Source: Massilia sp. IC2-278
GTDB taxonomy: Bacteria; Pseudomonadota; Gammaproteobacteria; Burkholderiales; Burkholderiaceae_D
NCBI RefSeq assembly: GCF_020708045.1
Contig: NZ_JAJFES010000006.1
Coordinates: 186,001-250,000 of the forward strand
Direction of reading: 5' to 3'
Length of the DNA stretch: 64,000 nt
Positions 1-9,790 of the stretch are shown here, in pieces. Both the position numbers and the translations under genes were made by a program. Every line of letters begins with the position of its first letter. Positions within the stretch are counted from its first letter, which is position 1. The notes under the pieces are model-generated. The model ran no database searches, was not told the DNA's origin, and saw only the letters and a list, made by a program, of their open reading frames with translations.

Positions 1-73
1 CGACGCGCGGCTCGAAGCCCGGCTTGCGGGCGCGGATGACGTCGGCGGCTTCGAATGGGGTATTGCTGGACAT
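1..73 (-). CDS. Purine-nucleoside phosphorylase, N-terminal fragment (cut by window edge)
   Basis: Only the first 24 codons are present, reading leftward from an ATG at 73-71 and running off the window. The peptide begins MSSNTPFEAADVIRARKPGF. The A-D-x-I-R-x-R-x-P-G-F pattern is typical of the N-terminus of trimeric purine-nucleoside phosphorylases, which split inosine, guanosine or xanthosine into base plus ribose-1-phosphate in the cytoplasm. This fits the nucleoside importer and purine-catabolic genes that follow. It is divergent from the pseudouridine operon. The call rests on a short segment; the rest of the gene would settle it. Confidence 0.6.
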   Translation of the reverse strand, partial: MSSNTPFEAADVIRARKPGFEPRV

Positions 74-355
74 GGTTTTCCTTCGTATGAATCTAATGGA
101 TAGGCGTGAATGCGATGGCTGTCGTGAGGACGTGTCGTGGAGAGCGGCGCGGAAGAGGCAGCGCCCGAGCGGAGCGCTCGACACTGATAAGCCAAAAATT
201 ATTCTAACTATGCATTATCGGCGATATGTATGGCAAATACCATTTTTCTTCAGCATTTATATGTCTGACAAATAAATCCACGTAAATTTATGTCCGCTGC
301 ATGTTGGCTTACAGATACAATTTAGCTAACAGGACAATATTGTCGCGGCAGTGTA

Positions 356-399
356 TTGACTGCTGGCAAACATTTGTCTAGTATCGAACAACATTTGTT
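356..399 (+). promoter_or_regulatory. Probable psuK promoter with two direct repeats
   Basis: TTGACT (356-361) and TAGTAT (379-384) are separated by 17 bases, a good sigma-70 arrangement, 20 bases before the GTG start of psuK. The sequence AACATTTGT occurs twice, at 369-377 and 390-398. The repeats are 21 bases apart, two helical turns, and flank the -10 box. They are candidate operators, perhaps for the HTH-fused kinase or the LysR protein of this operon. The remainder of 74-355 is A+T-rich leader between divergent genes, with no other feature I can name. Confidence 0.5.
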
Positions 400-404
400 T
401 ATAA

Positions 405-1511
405 GTGCCGACCGTGACTGAACTCTCCAAGAAAGAACAGTTGTACGAGCTGATCCGTGCGAACCCCTTCATTTCGCAGCAGGACCTCGCCGCCGAACTC
501 GGGCTCTCGCGCTCGGCCGTTGCCGGCTACATCGCCACCCTGGTGCGCGAACGCCGCCTGCTCGGGCGCGCCTACGTGCTGCCGGACAACCGCCCGATCC
601 TGTGCGTGGGTGCCGCGAACCTCGACCGCAAGCTGCGCGCCGAAGGCACGCTGGCGATGGGCACCTCGAACCCGGCCAGCGGCGTCGAGTCGTTCGGCGG
701 CGTGGCCCGCAACATCGCCGAGAACCTGGCGCGCATGGGCGCGGCAGTGTCCCTGATCACGGCGGTCGGCAACGATTCTTCCGGGCGCGCCCTGCTCGCC
801 CACGCCGACAGCGTCGGCATCGACACCCGCGGCGCCTTCAAGCTCGACGACGCCGGCAGCGGCACCTACACCGCGGTGCTCGACGGCGACGGCCAGATGG
901 TGGTCGCCCTGGCCGACATGGCCTTGTACGACCGCATCACCCCGGCCTTCCTCGACACGCGCCAGCAGCAGCGCACCGGCGCCTCGCTGATCGTGGCCGA
1001 CCTGAACCTGACGCATGACGCCATCGCCACCCTGCAGCTCGGTGCCGCGCGCGACAGCGTGTCGCTGATCCTGGTCGCCGTGTCGGAGCCGAAGATGAAC
1101 CGCCTGCCGGCGTCGCTGGCCGGCGTGCGCCTCTTGATCCTGAACGAAGGCGAACTGGCCGCCCGCGTCGGCCGCGCACTCGAGGGCGAAGCCGACCTGG
1201 CCGCCGCCTGCCGCGAAGTGCAAGCGCAAGGCGCCGAAGACGTGGTGGTGACGCTGGGTGCGCGCGGCGTGCTGTTCACCGTGCCGGGCGGCGCCGAACG
1301 CCTGGACGCGCCGCCGGCCGAGGTGGTCGACGTCACCGGCGCCGGCGACGCCTTTGCCGCCGCCCTGGTGCTGTCGCTGCACAGCGGCGGCGCCGACCTG
1401 GCCCTGGCCTGCCGCCGCGGCCTGCAACTGTCGGCCATGACGGTCGAGTGCCGCCAGACCGTTTGCCCGCAACTAGCGCCCGATACCTTCGGCGCATTGA
1501 TTCAAGAATAA
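405..1511 (+). CDS. psuK: Pseudouridine kinase with N-terminal winged-helix domain
   Basis: This 368-aa protein starts at GTG. Residues about 5-50 form a helix-turn-helix ([19 protein letters not shown]), followed by a PfkB-family sugar kinase domain from about residue 63. The PfkB signature [11 protein letters not shown] begins at D309, and D315 is the expected catalytic base. Pseudouridine kinase phosphorylates pseudouridine to pseudouridine 5'-phosphate in the cytoplasm. The product is the substrate of psuG, which starts 10 bases downstream, so assignment to PsuK rather than another PfkB kinase rests on that neighbour. HTH-fused PfkB kinases are known, and the fusion suggests the enzyme may control its own operon. 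A GTG four codons in is an alternative start; neither has a strong ribosome-binding site. Confidence 0.85.
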   Translation: MPTVTELSKKEQLYELIRANPFISQQDLAAELGLSRSAVAGYIATLVRERRLLGRAYVLPDNRPILCVGAANLDRKLRAEGTLAMGTSNPASGVESFGGVARNIAENLARMGAAVSLITAVGNDSSGRALLAHADSVGIDTRGAFKLDDAGSGTYTAVLDGDGQMVVALADMALYDRITPAFLDTRQQQRTGASLIVADLNLTHDAIATLQLGAARDSVSLILVAVSEPKMNRLPASLAGVRLLILNEGELAARVGRALEGEADLAAACREVQAQGAEDVVVTLGARGVLFTVPGGAERLDAPPAEVVDVTGAGDAFAAALVLSLHSGGADLALACRRGLQLSAMTVECRQTVCPQLAPDTFGALIQE

Positions 1512-1521
1512 AGGTCTACCC

Positions 1522-2436
<915 letters not shown>

Positions 2437-2446
2437 GCACAAGCTT

Positions 2447-3349
2447 ATGTCGATCGATCTGAAACAGCTGAAGTACTTCCTGGCCGTGGCCGAGGAAAAG
2501 AGTTTCAGCCGCGCCGCCGAGCGCCTGCACATTTCGCAGCCGCCGCTCTCGCAGCAGATCATGAAGCTCGAGTCCGAGCTCGGCGTGCGCCTGTTCGCGC
2601 GCACCACGCGCAGCTTCGAGCTGACGGTGGCCGGCAAGGCGCTGATGGCGGAAGCCTCCGAGCTGCTGGGCCGGATGCGCATGACAATCGACACCATCCG
2701 CCAGATCGACCGCGGCGAAGTCGGCCGCCTGCGGGTGGGCATCGTCGGCTCGGCGATGTGGGGGCCGATCCCGAGTTTGCTGGAGCGCTTCCAGACCGAG
2801 TTCCCGCGCGTGACCTGGACCCTGCACGAGCTGGGCCCGGACCAGCAGCTCGAAGCGCTGCGCTCGAAGCAGATCGACGTCGGCTTCTGGCGCGAGCCGA
2901 GACTGGACGACGAAGAACTGAAGGCGGCGCACCTGCGCCAGCAGCTGTGCTTCCGCGAGAATTTCTGCGTGGCCGTGCACAAGGAACACCCGCTGGCGCG
3001 CGAGGAAGCGATTGAACTGATGGACATCGCCCAGGAGCCGATGCTGACCCTGCACCTGCACCAGTCGGCCGAACCGCGCTACCTGATCCAGTGCTGCGTG
3101 AACGCGGGCTTCCAGCCGGCGATCTTCCAGGAAGCGGCCGAGCCGCAGACCCTGCTGGCGATGGTCGGCGCGCGCCTGGGCGTGGCTCTGATGCCGCAGA
3201 CCACCAGCCGCATCGGCTGGCCGGGCGTGGCTTTCCTGCCGATCCGCACCAATCCGCCGTCGGCAAACCTGTACATCACCACCACCAGCCAGGACGATGC
3301 GCCGGTCGTGCGCGCCTTTTTGAAGATCCTGAATCCCGACGGGGAGTGA
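2447..3349 (+). CDS. LysR-family transcriptional regulator
   Basis: This 300-aa protein has the standard LysR layout. The N-terminal winged helix (residues about 4-62) includes FLAVAEEKSFSRAAERLHIS. A periplasmic-binding-like effector domain follows from about residue 90. It starts 10 bases after psuG on the same strand, so it is probably co-transcribed. LysR proteins more often sit divergent from their target, so here it may autoregulate the pseudouridine operon or act on the divergent purine-nucleoside phosphorylase. The effector cannot be read from the sequence. Confidence 0.85.
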   Translation: MSIDLKQLKYFLAVAEEKSFSRAAERLHISQPPLSQQIMKLESELGVRLFARTTRSFELTVAGKALMAEASELLGRMRMTIDTIRQIDRGEVGRLRVGIVGSAMWGPIPSLLERFQTEFPRVTWTLHELGPDQQLEALRSKQIDVGFWREPRLDDEELKAAHLRQQLCFRENFCVAVHKEHPLAREEAIELMDIAQEPMLTLHLHQSAEPRYLIQCCVNAGFQPAIFQEAAEPQTLLAMVGARLGVALMPQTTSRIGWPGVAFLPIRTNPPSANLYITTTSQDDAPVVRAFLKILNPDGE

Positions 3350-3354
3350 CCAGA

Positions 3355-3978
3355 TTACTCAAGGTAAGCCAGCGTTCGCAATTCTCCAAGCACAGCTGGA
3401 TTTTCACCATCGACGATCTGGCGTTTGATTTCGCCAACAACCTGTTTCAGCACGTCCGTCCGCGACATGGCGGTCTGTGTCACGACTTTGCTGAAATCCG
3501 CGGCCAGGCGCGTCGATACCTTCATCGATAAGCGACGCCTGCGCACGGCCTGCCCCCTCTGCAAAGAAAAGAAAGGCTTTGTGCTACGAAGCGCCTCGAT
3601 ATCGAAGCTGCCGTCGGCGAATTTGTGGACATAGAACAGCACGATTTTCTTGCGCAGCTCGGTTGTCGCGGCCGGGTCGACCGTGAAGCAGGCAAGATCG
3701 AGCGCGTCGACGTAGGGTGCCGGCAAGACAGCCTCGATCGATTCGGTCGCGCTGCTGCGCGCCCGTTTGATCGCCGGGGTCGATTGCGGGGGGATGGACA
3801 ACACGGCATCGCAGGAGTCGCACACGCCGACCAGGATATCGCTGGCCCGGCCTTTTCCATCCGAAAAAGGCACGTCGCGGTAGGCGTACGTGGTCGTGGC
3901 GACGCCCGCGCACGCCGCGCAGATGGCCTGGCCCTTGTCGCCTGCGGATAAGATGCGCACCGTCATTACTTGCCTCAT
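3355..3978 (-). CDS. Zinc-ribbon plus ribbon-helix-helix protein, candidate antitoxin
   Basis: This 207-aa protein has two halves. The N-terminal part carries two CxxC pairs about 31 residues apart (CAAC near residue 20 and CDSC near residue 54), each followed by small residues. This resembles the zinc finger of MqsA/YgiT antitoxins. The C-terminal part contains SMKVSTRLAADFSKVV then SRTDVLKQVVGEI, which reads like a ribbon-helix-helix DNA-binding motif. Its ATG overlaps the stop of the upstream 94-aa gene by four bases (ATGA), so the two are translationally coupled. Gene order (small basic protein first, zinc-finger protein second) matches mqsR-mqsA. I do not recognise the family itself; the antitoxin role is inference. 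Confidence 0.55.
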   Translation of the reverse strand: MRQVMTVRILSAGDKGQAICAACAGVATTTYAYRDVPFSDGKGRASDILVGVCDSCDAVLSIPPQSTPAIKRARSSATESIEAVLPAPYVDALDLACFTVDPAATTELRKKIVLFYVHKFADGSFDIEALRSTKPFFSLQRGQAVRRRRLSMKVSTRLAADFSKVVTQTAMSRTDVLKQVVGEIKRQIVDGENPAVLGELRTLAYLE

Positions 3979-4259
3979 TGATGAACGCTGATGAACCAGG
4001 TGTCCGGGTCCAGGAAATAGAACTTGATGTACCAGCCCTTGGTAATAATGCAGTGAACGGGTATGGTCTTGAGAACATGGTGAGGGCTCTCGGTATGCTC
4101 AGTGCCGGAACTGCGCGCGATCAGCGCCATCACATCCTCGACGGATATTTCCCCCATGGCCAGCAGGTTCTTCACATCGATCCCGCTGCGGGACTCATGG
4201 AGGTAAGCACCGGTTTTCAAGGCTTGCAGAACACGCGCTTTCGCAACTTTGTAAGCCAA
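3975..4259 (-). CDS. Small protein, candidate toxin of a two-gene module
   Basis: This 94-aa protein reads from TTG, with GGGGA five bases upstream. It has an alpha-helical N-terminal half (KVAKARVLQALKTGAY, then ISVEDVMALIARS) and a beta-rich C-terminal half ending in GWYIKFYFLDPDTWFISVHQ. That shape is seen in RelE-, MqsR- and DUF4258-type small toxins, but I find no diagnostic catalytic residues and no certain family match. A strong promoter sits immediately upstream. The overlap with the downstream zinc-ribbon/ribbon-helix-helix gene suggests a toxin-antitoxin unit or a small regulated pair. Because the -10 box is so close to the TTG, the message would be nearly leaderless if this start is right. 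Confidence 0.5.
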   Translation of the reverse strand: MAYKVAKARVLQALKTGAYLHESRSGIDVKNLLAMGEISVEDVMALIARSSGTEHTESPHHVLKTIPVHCIITKGWYIKFYFLDPDTWFISVHQ

Positions 4260-4271
4260 GGGTGTCCCCGC

Positions 4272-4299
4272 ATTATACGATAGACTTCGTAAGAATCAA
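4272..4299 (-). promoter_or_regulatory. Sigma-70 promoter for the toxin-antitoxin-like pair
   Basis: On the minus strand TTGATT (4299-4294) and a perfect TATAAT (4277-4272) are separated by 16 bases. The -10 box ends 12 bases before the TTG start at 4259. The intergenic space to pcp is short and A+T-rich compared with its surroundings. Confidence 0.6.
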
Positions 4300-4332
4300 G
4301 CTGGCATCATCATGCTGTTGCAAATGTTGTGC

Positions 4333-4977
4333 TCAATGGGTTGCACCGCTTATCAGACCGATATCACCGCCGCCTCGCACTGCCACCTCGACCGCCGCCC
4401 GCAGCCCTTCGACAATCTCGTCCAGCGCCATCCCCGGCGCCCCGGCAAACGCCGCGGCCTGCTCAGGCAGGTAGGGCACGTGGATGAAGCCGCCGCGGAT
4501 GGCGGTGCCGGCGATCCGGTGCATCAGGCCATAGAACACGTGGTTGCAGACAAAGGTGCCGGCCGTCTGCGATACCGAGGCGCGCAGGCCGCGCGCGCGC
4601 ATTTCCGCCACGATGGCCTTGATCGGCAGGGTCGAGAAATAGGCCGCCGGGCCGTCTTCGGCGATGGCTGCGTCGACCGGCTGCTGCTGGCCGTTGTCGA
4701 CGATCGGCGCATCGTCGACGTTGATCGCCACCCGTTCCACGGTAAGGTCGGCGCGCCCGCCGGCCTGGCCCACGGCAATCACCACGTCCGGCTTGATCTC
4801 GTCGATGGCGCCGGCCAGCACCCGGTTGGCGAAGCCGAACACGCAGGGCAGCTGCAATACCTCGACCAGGAAATCGTCGCCGCTCCAGCCCTTGAGCGCG
4901 CGCACCGCTTCCCAGGCCGGGTTGACGCTGGCGCCATTGAAAGGCTCGAAACCGGTCAGCAGGACAGTTTTTTTCAT
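4333..4977 (-). CDS. pcp: Pyroglutamyl-peptidase I
   Basis: This 214-aa protein is a clear peptidase family C15 member. It has the N-terminal LLTGFEPFNG, then E81 in TVERVAIN, C144 in TAGTFVCNHVFYG and H166 in GGFIHVPYLPEQ, at the places expected for the Glu/Cys/His catalytic set. It removes N-terminal pyroglutamate (5-oxoproline) from peptides in the cytoplasm. It is the third gene of a minus-strand operon, five bases after DUF979. That pair is annotated in other bacteria as a 5-oxoproline transporter, so the operon couples release and movement of 5-oxoproline. Confidence 0.95.
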   Translation of the reverse strand: MKKTVLLTGFEPFNGASVNPAWEAVRALKGWSGDDFLVEVLQLPCVFGFANRVLAGAIDEIKPDVVIAVGQAGGRADLTVERVAINVDDAPIVDNGQQQPVDAAIAEDGPAAYFSTLPIKAIVAEMRARGLRASVSQTAGTFVCNHVFYGLMHRIAGTAIRGGFIHVPYLPEQAAAFAGAPGMALDEIVEGLRAAVEVAVRGGGDIGLISGATH

Positions 4978-4982
4978 AGTGA

Positions 4983-5939
4983 CTAGCGATTCATGAGGAA
5001 GTAGAGGAGGACGATGTTCGCCGCCAGCAGCGGCAGCGCGGTCGGAATCTGCGCCTTGATCACCGCGTTTTTGTCAGGCAACTCCAGGAGCGCCGCGGGG
5101 ACGATATTAAAGTTCGCCGCCATCGGTGTCATTAATGTGCCGCAATACGCGCTGAACATGCCGATGGCAGCCATGACGGCCGGATCGGCGCCATACACCT
5201 TCACCAGCACCGGAATCCCGATGCCGCCGGCAATCACCGGGAACGCTGCAAAACCATTGCCCATGATGATGGTGAACACCGCCATGGCGATGCAATACAG
5301 GGCCACGGCGGCGAAGCGCGAATCGACGTCGAACCAGCTGGTGCTCACTTGCGCCACCGCCTTGCCGACGCCGGCCTCGGTGAACAGCAGCCCGAGCACG
5401 GCCAGCATGTGCGGCAGGGTCACCGCCCAGCTCATGGCGTCGACCAGGCGCCGCGCCTCGCGCACGCCCTGCACCGGGCTTGCTTTCGTGAGCCAGCAGG
5501 CGGCGCCGATGGCCAGCAACGAACCCAGGCCCAGGCTGGCCAGGGTCAGGTGCGACTGGTCGAACAGCAGCCAGCCGCCGATGCGCACTTCCTTCAGCAC
5601 GGTGGCGCCGAGCACGGTCACGATCGGGATCACCAGCGCCGGCAGGAACAGCTTGTTGCCCAGGCGTGCGGCGCTGGCGCGGCGGGTGGCTTCGTCCAGC
5701 GTGCCGTGCCTGCCCTGGCGTACCAGGCCGCAGCCGGCCAGCAGCGCCATCGCGATCATGACCGCGCCGGCCGCTGCCGCCGGGATGAAGTCACCGGCGA
5801 GATAAATGAAAGCGTACAGCCCCCAGAACAGCGCGCTGGTGAAGCGGCGCGGGTGGTCCCTGTCGAGCAGGGTCAGCAGTGCGACCGTGCCCAGCAGCAG
5901 GCCGACAAGAACATACAGAAATCCCAGCGAAAAAATCAC
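4983..5939 (-). CDS. DUF979 membrane protein, 5-oxoproline transporter subunit
   Basis: This 318-aa protein is very hydrophobic, with about nine to ten predicted membrane segments starting at the N-terminus (FSLGFLYVLVGLLLGTVALL). A conserved-looking loop contains GADPAVMAAIGMFSAYCGTLMT-like sequence around residues 255-275. It fits the DUF979 family, which nearly always pairs with DUF969. It overlaps the DUF969 gene by four bases and is followed after five bases by pcp. The transport substrate is inferred from that linkage and from the name used in current annotation; it is not provable from sequence alone. Confidence 0.85.
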   Translation of the reverse strand: MIFSLGFLYVLVGLLLGTVALLTLLDRDHPRRFTSALFWGLYAFIYLAGDFIPAAAAGAVMIAMALLAGCGLVRQGRHGTLDEATRRASAARLGNKLFLPALVIPIVTVLGATVLKEVRIGGWLLFDQSHLTLASLGLGSLLAIGAACWLTKASPVQGVREARRLVDAMSWAVTLPHMLAVLGLLFTEAGVGKAVAQVSTSWFDVDSRFAAVALYCIAMAVFTIIMGNGFAAFPVIAGGIGIPVLVKVYGADPAVMAAIGMFSAYCGTLMTPMAANFNIVPAALLELPDKNAVIKAQIPTALPLLAANIVLLYFLMNR

Positions 5940-6631
5940 TTGCCTTCCCCTTCGCGGCGGATCGCGGCGTCCAGGCGGCGCAGGTTCCAGCTATGGATGA
6001 CAAAAGCGCAGATGGCGGTCGGGATGCCCCACAGCGCCATGTGCAGCGGATCGACCTCGATGCCCTCGGCGCGCAGGATGGTCTGCATCAGCACGATGGC
6101 GCCAAAGGCGACAAAGATGTCTTCGCCGAAGAACAGGCCGACGTTGTCGGTGGCCGCGGCCATGGCGCGGATGCGGTAGCGCAGCTTGTCGGACAGCGTA
6201 CCGTTGCGTGCCTCGGCCGCGCCTTCGGCCAGCGGCGCCACGAGCGGGCGCACCATCGACGGCTGGCCGCCCAGGCTGGTGAGGCCGGCGGCGGCCGTGG
6301 TCTCGCGCAGGAAGAGGTAGACGATCAGCAGGCGCCCGGCGGTGGCCGAGCGTATCTTCGCGATGCTGGCCATCGCATGCTCTTTCAGGCCGAAGCGCTC
6401 GAGCAGGCCGACGGCCGCCAGCGGCAGCAGCAGGACCAGCGGCAGATTACGGGTCTTCACGAAGGCCGTACCGAGCGACTCGAGCAGGTGCAGGAAGGGC
6501 ATGGCGGCGGCGGCGCCGGTGACGCCGCAGGCGGCGACCACCACCAGCACGGGATTGGCGCGCAGCAGGAAGCCGGCGGCGATGACGGCCACGCCCAGCA
6601 GCGGCCACAGATTGACAGCGGTTTGCAACAT
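5936..6631 (-). CDS. DUF969 membrane protein, 5-oxoproline transporter subunit
   Basis: This 231-aa protein has five or six membrane segments and the DUF969-type stretch LIVYLFLRETTAAAGLTSLGG, followed by GQPSMVRPL. It is the first gene of the DUF969-DUF979-pcp operon, with a 4-base stop/start overlap to the next gene. The two membrane proteins probably form one carrier. The upstream gap to the next gene (6632-6727) carries no other feature I can identify. Confidence 0.85.
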   Translation of the reverse strand: MLQTAVNLWPLLGVAVIAAGFLLRANPVLVVVAACGVTGAAAAMPFLHLLESLGTAFVKTRNLPLVLLLPLAAVGLLERFGLKEHAMASIAKIRSATAGRLLIVYLFLRETTAAAGLTSLGGQPSMVRPLVAPLAEGAAEARNGTLSDKLRYRIRAMAAATDNVGLFFGEDIFVAFGAIVLMQTILRAEGIEVDPLHMALWGIPTAICAFVIHSWNLRRLDAAIRREGEGK

Positions 6632-6727
6632 TGTCTCCGGCTTGTGATTAGCCGGATGAGTTTAACCGAAGCCAGATTGCATTAGTGAAACCGCAAGACC
6701 GCGGGAAGCCTGCTTATGCGGCGGTGC

Positions 6728-7030
6728 TCACTCCGGCCGCACCGGATTGCCGGCCAGGTCGCCGACCACCGTGTTCCAGCGCCGCACGTGGAAGGCGCGC
6801 ACCAGGCCATGCGTGACGTACGGGTCCCTGGCGGCGAACAGCTGCGGCACCTGCGGACTGTCGACATCGAACAGGAGCATCGCGCGGTCGGCCGGTTCGT
6901 CGAGGGCGCCGGCCAGCACCATCTCGCCGCGCTCCTGCGCTTCCCAGGCCAGGCGTAGGTGTTCGTTGCGGAACTCGGCGCGGCGTTCGAGATAGTCGGG
7001 AGCGAGATCATAGATGAGCAGGTAATGCAC
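6728..7030 (-). CDS. YciI-family protein
   Basis: The likely start is GTG at 7030, preceded by GGAG at five bases' spacing, giving a 100-aa protein (VHYLLIYDLAPDYLERRAEF...). Further upstream in-frame starts would add a non-conserved tail. It has the YciI fold pattern: N-terminal beta strand, a His at HLRLAWEAQERGEMVLAGAL, and a C-terminal FHVRRWNTVVGD. YciI-like proteins are small dimeric alpha/beta-barrel proteins, some with dehydrochlorinase-like or regulatory roles; the reaction here is unknown. It stands alone on the minus strand. Confidence 0.8.
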   Translation of the reverse strand: MHYLLIYDLAPDYLERRAEFRNEHLRLAWEAQERGEMVLAGALDEPADRAMLLFDVDSPQVPQLFAARDPYVTHGLVRAFHVRRWNTVVGDLAGNPVRPE

Positions 7031-7208
7031 GGCGACTCCGGTGTTATTGGATAGTAAGGAGCCATAGTAACCCACCTGCAGCCCGCTGCGCAGTTCTGGC
7101 GTGCACCCGCGCACGCTTGATCGCGCTCATACTTGGAACGTCCCGCCCCACTAATCTCGATACGGTCACGAACGGCAAGCCGCCGACGTCCAGCCAAAAG
7201 GAGATGCC

Positions 7209-8402
7209 ATGTTCCCGACCATGTTTGCTCCGCTCTTGCGCTTCCTGTGCCGATCCGGCGTGCGCATCGGGGCGCTGCTCCTGTCCGCCACCCTCGCCGC
7301 CTGCGGCGGAGGCGGCGTCTCGCTCGGCTTCGGCTACGTCGACTACGACGACGACTACGACGACTACCCCTACCAGCCGGGTTGGCCGGGCGGCGGCACG
7401 TCGTCCGATCCCGGCATCTTCCTGATCGCCGGCGGCCTCTGCCCCACCTGCGGCGGCGCGCTCGACGGCTCCGGTTCCGCCGCCCGCTTCGATGCGCCCG
7501 AAGGCATCGTGCTCGGGCCCGACGGCAACCTGTACGTGGCCGAACGCACGAGCGGCACCATCCGCAAGGTTTCGCAGCAGGGCGTGGCGGTCACCCTGGC
7601 CGGCAGCGCCGGGGCCAGCGGCAGTAGCGACGGCGCCGGCGGCGCGGCGCGCTTCAACGGGCCGACCCGGCTGGAGGCCGACATCGACGGCAACCTGTAC
7701 GTCACCGACAGCGGCAACTCCACCATCCGCCAGGTGAGCGCGGGCGGCGCCGTCACCACGCTTGCCGGCGCCGCCGGTCAGTGCGGCAGCGCCGACGGCA
7801 GCGCCGGCAATGCACGCTTCTGCAACCCGCAGGGCATCACGCTCGACCGCAACGGCAACCTGTTTGTTGCCGACACCATGAACCACACCATTCGCCGCAT
7901 CGACCGCAACAACGCCGTCACCACGGTGGCGGGCGTGGCCGGCGCCTGCGGCAGCGCCGACGGGCGTGGCAATGCCGCCCGCTTCTGCGAGCCGCGCGAC
8001 ATCGAGGTCGACGACGACGGCTATCTGTACGTGGCCGACACTGCCAACTCCACGATCCGCGAAATCTCGCCTTCCGGCGAGGTGCGCACCATCGCCGGCG
8101 CCGCCGGGCAATGCGGCACCGCCGACGGCCCGGGCGCCAGCGCGCGCTTCTGCAACGCCGCCGCGCTGACGATGGACGGCGCCGGCACCCTGTTCGTGGC
8201 CGATACCGGCAACGGCACCATCCGCCGCATCGGCGCCTCGGGCGCGGTGAACACCGTGGTCGGCACGCCGGGCACCCAGAACGTGGTGCTCGGCCCCCTG
8301 CCCGGCAGCCTGAACGCGCCGCGCGGCATCACGGTGCTGGCGGGCGGCGCGCTGGCGGCCACCTCGCAGAACATGGTGCTGAGGCTGGTGCCGGCGCGCT
8401 GA
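7209..8402 (+). CDS. NHL-repeat lipoprotein
   Basis: This 397-aa protein has a lipoprotein signal peptide ending in LSATLAAC, with C32 as the lipidated residue. An acidic, tyrosine-rich linker (YDDDYDDYPY) is followed by about five NHL repeats of about 56 residues, each with the core GNLYVAD-x-N-x-TIR (for example GNLFVADTMNHTIRRI). The protein should be an envelope-anchored beta-propeller, a type used for protein or glycan contacts. No catalytic site is visible. Its partner is unknown and the neighbours give no clue. Confidence 0.8.
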   Translation: MFPTMFAPLLRFLCRSGVRIGALLLSATLAACGGGGVSLGFGYVDYDDDYDDYPYQPGWPGGGTSSDPGIFLIAGGLCPTCGGALDGSGSAARFDAPEGIVLGPDGNLYVAERTSGTIRKVSQQGVAVTLAGSAGASGSSDGAGGAARFNGPTRLEADIDGNLYVTDSGNSTIRQVSAGGAVTTLAGAAGQCGSADGSAGNARFCNPQGITLDRNGNLFVADTMNHTIRRIDRNNAVTTVAGVAGACGSADGRGNAARFCEPRDIEVDDDGYLYVADTANSTIREISPSGEVRTIAGAAGQCGTADGPGASARFCNAAALTMDGAGTLFVADTGNGTIRRIGASGAVNTVVGTPGTQNVVLGPLPGSLNAPRGITVLAGGALAATSQNMVLRLVPAR

Positions 8403-8515
8403 GCGCGGCAGGAACTGTTGCGCAAACCATACTCTCACGCCAGCTCAGCCATTTGCTGCAGTGCATGGCGACTTGCCGCACAGAAGAGTTAGCGCCGTGG
8501 GCGTAGACTGGCGCC

Positions 8516-9385
8516 ATGAACACATCGAAAAAAATGGCGGCAGGGATGGCGGGATTCGCCAGCGTGTTGTGGCTGGGCCTCACGGCTGCGGTGGCAGCCA
8601 ACCAGCGCCGGCTGGTGTTCAACCCGACCATCATCCCCGAGGTTAATAGCCCGCGCAGCAGCGGCCATCGCACTCGCCCGATCGTCCTGCGCGCCAAGGA
8701 CGGCACCCGCCTCTGCGGCTGGCTGATGACGCCGCGCACGCCGGGGCCGCGCCCGGCAGTGCTGTATTTCGGCGGCCGCTCCGAAGAAGTATCCTGGGTG
8801 GTGCGCGATGCCGGCAATCTGTTCCCGAACATGACCGTGCTGGCGATGAACTACCGTGGCTACGGCAATTCCCAGGGCATTCCCGACGAAACCCTGATGA
8901 TCGACGACGGCTGCACCCTGTACGACTGGCTGGCCGCCCTCGGCCAGGTCGACGCGCGCCGCATCGCCGTGGTCGGGCGCAGCCTCGGTTCCGGCGTGGC
9001 CGTGCAGGTGGCCAAGGAACGCGCCGCCCACTCGGTGGTCCTGATCACGCCCTACGATTCCATCCTGGCGATCGCCAAGCGCAAGTTCCGCGCCATGCCG
9101 ATCGAGTACATGCTGCGCCACCGCTTCGAGTCGATCAAGTACGCGCCCTCGCTCAAGGTGCCCACCTGCGTGCTGCGTGCGGAGAGCGACGACATCGTGC
9201 CCCACTCGCATACCGACCAGCTGTGCGGCAAGCTGGCCAACCTGATCGCCGATGAGATCGTGCCCGGCTCGGACCACCTGAACATTCCCTACCTGGAAGC
9301 GACCCAGGCACGCATCGCCGGCTTCCTGACCGAGCGCTTCAGCCAGCCCCTGCCCACCCCGCAACTCCTGGAAACTGTGGCGTGA
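8516..9385 (+). CDS. Membrane-anchored alpha/beta hydrolase
   Basis: This 289-aa protein has an N-terminal hydrophobic segment (residues about 8-28, no obvious cleavage site), then an alpha/beta hydrolase domain. The oxyanion region is YFGGRSEEVSW, the nucleophile elbow is GRSLGSG (Ser in the third shown position), the acid is in ESDDIVPH and the histidine in GSDHLNI. It resembles the COG1073/ABHD13-like family, whose substrates are mostly unknown. A stem-loop terminator follows 11 bases after the stop. Confidence 0.8.
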   Translation: MNTSKKMAAGMAGFASVLWLGLTAAVAANQRRLVFNPTIIPEVNSPRSSGHRTRPIVLRAKDGTRLCGWLMTPRTPGPRPAVLYFGGRSEEVSWVVRDAGNLFPNMTVLAMNYRGYGNSQGIPDETLMIDDGCTLYDWLAALGQVDARRIAVVGRSLGSGVAVQVAKERAAHSVVLITPYDSILAIAKRKFRAMPIEYMLRHRFESIKYAPSLKVPTCVLRAESDDIVPHSHTDQLCGKLANLIADEIVPGSDHLNIPYLEATQARIAGFLTERFSQPLPTPQLLETVA

Positions 9386-9395
9386 AGGAAAAAAG

Positions 9396-9417
9396 ATGCC
9401 GAATGTTGTCGGCATTT
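9396..9417 (+). terminator. Stem-loop terminator after the hydrolase gene
   Basis: ATGCCGA (9396-9402) pairs with TCGGCAT (9409-9415) over a 6-base loop and is followed by a T-rich stretch. The rest of the gap, to 9790, holds no ORF or RNA structure I can support. Confidence 0.6.
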
Positions 9418-9790
9418 ATATTTCCTTCGAATAAATTGCCAAGTAAAATCGTATTTGTCATGCATCCATCGGCTGATGCATATTTGACAGGTTGAGCTGC
9501 GCAGGTTTTCCGATACCCGGCGCCACGCAGCGCATGGCCGGGCTACCCTCCCCGTTTGCTGTTGCGACGCTGCGACATTCGCGCGCGTAATGCACAGGTT
9601 GAGCAGGCCGCGATACAAATCGTAACCCCATGAAACGTTCGGGGCTGACACAATCCGCACGGTAAAAAAATTCGTGCTGGCATGGCACTGTGCAGGGCAC
9701 AGCGGCATGCCGCACAGCCTTGCCTTTATGCCGCCCTTCCCAACGCAGCCGTTGCGCCGGGTACAATATCGAAATTCCAGGAGCTATTTC

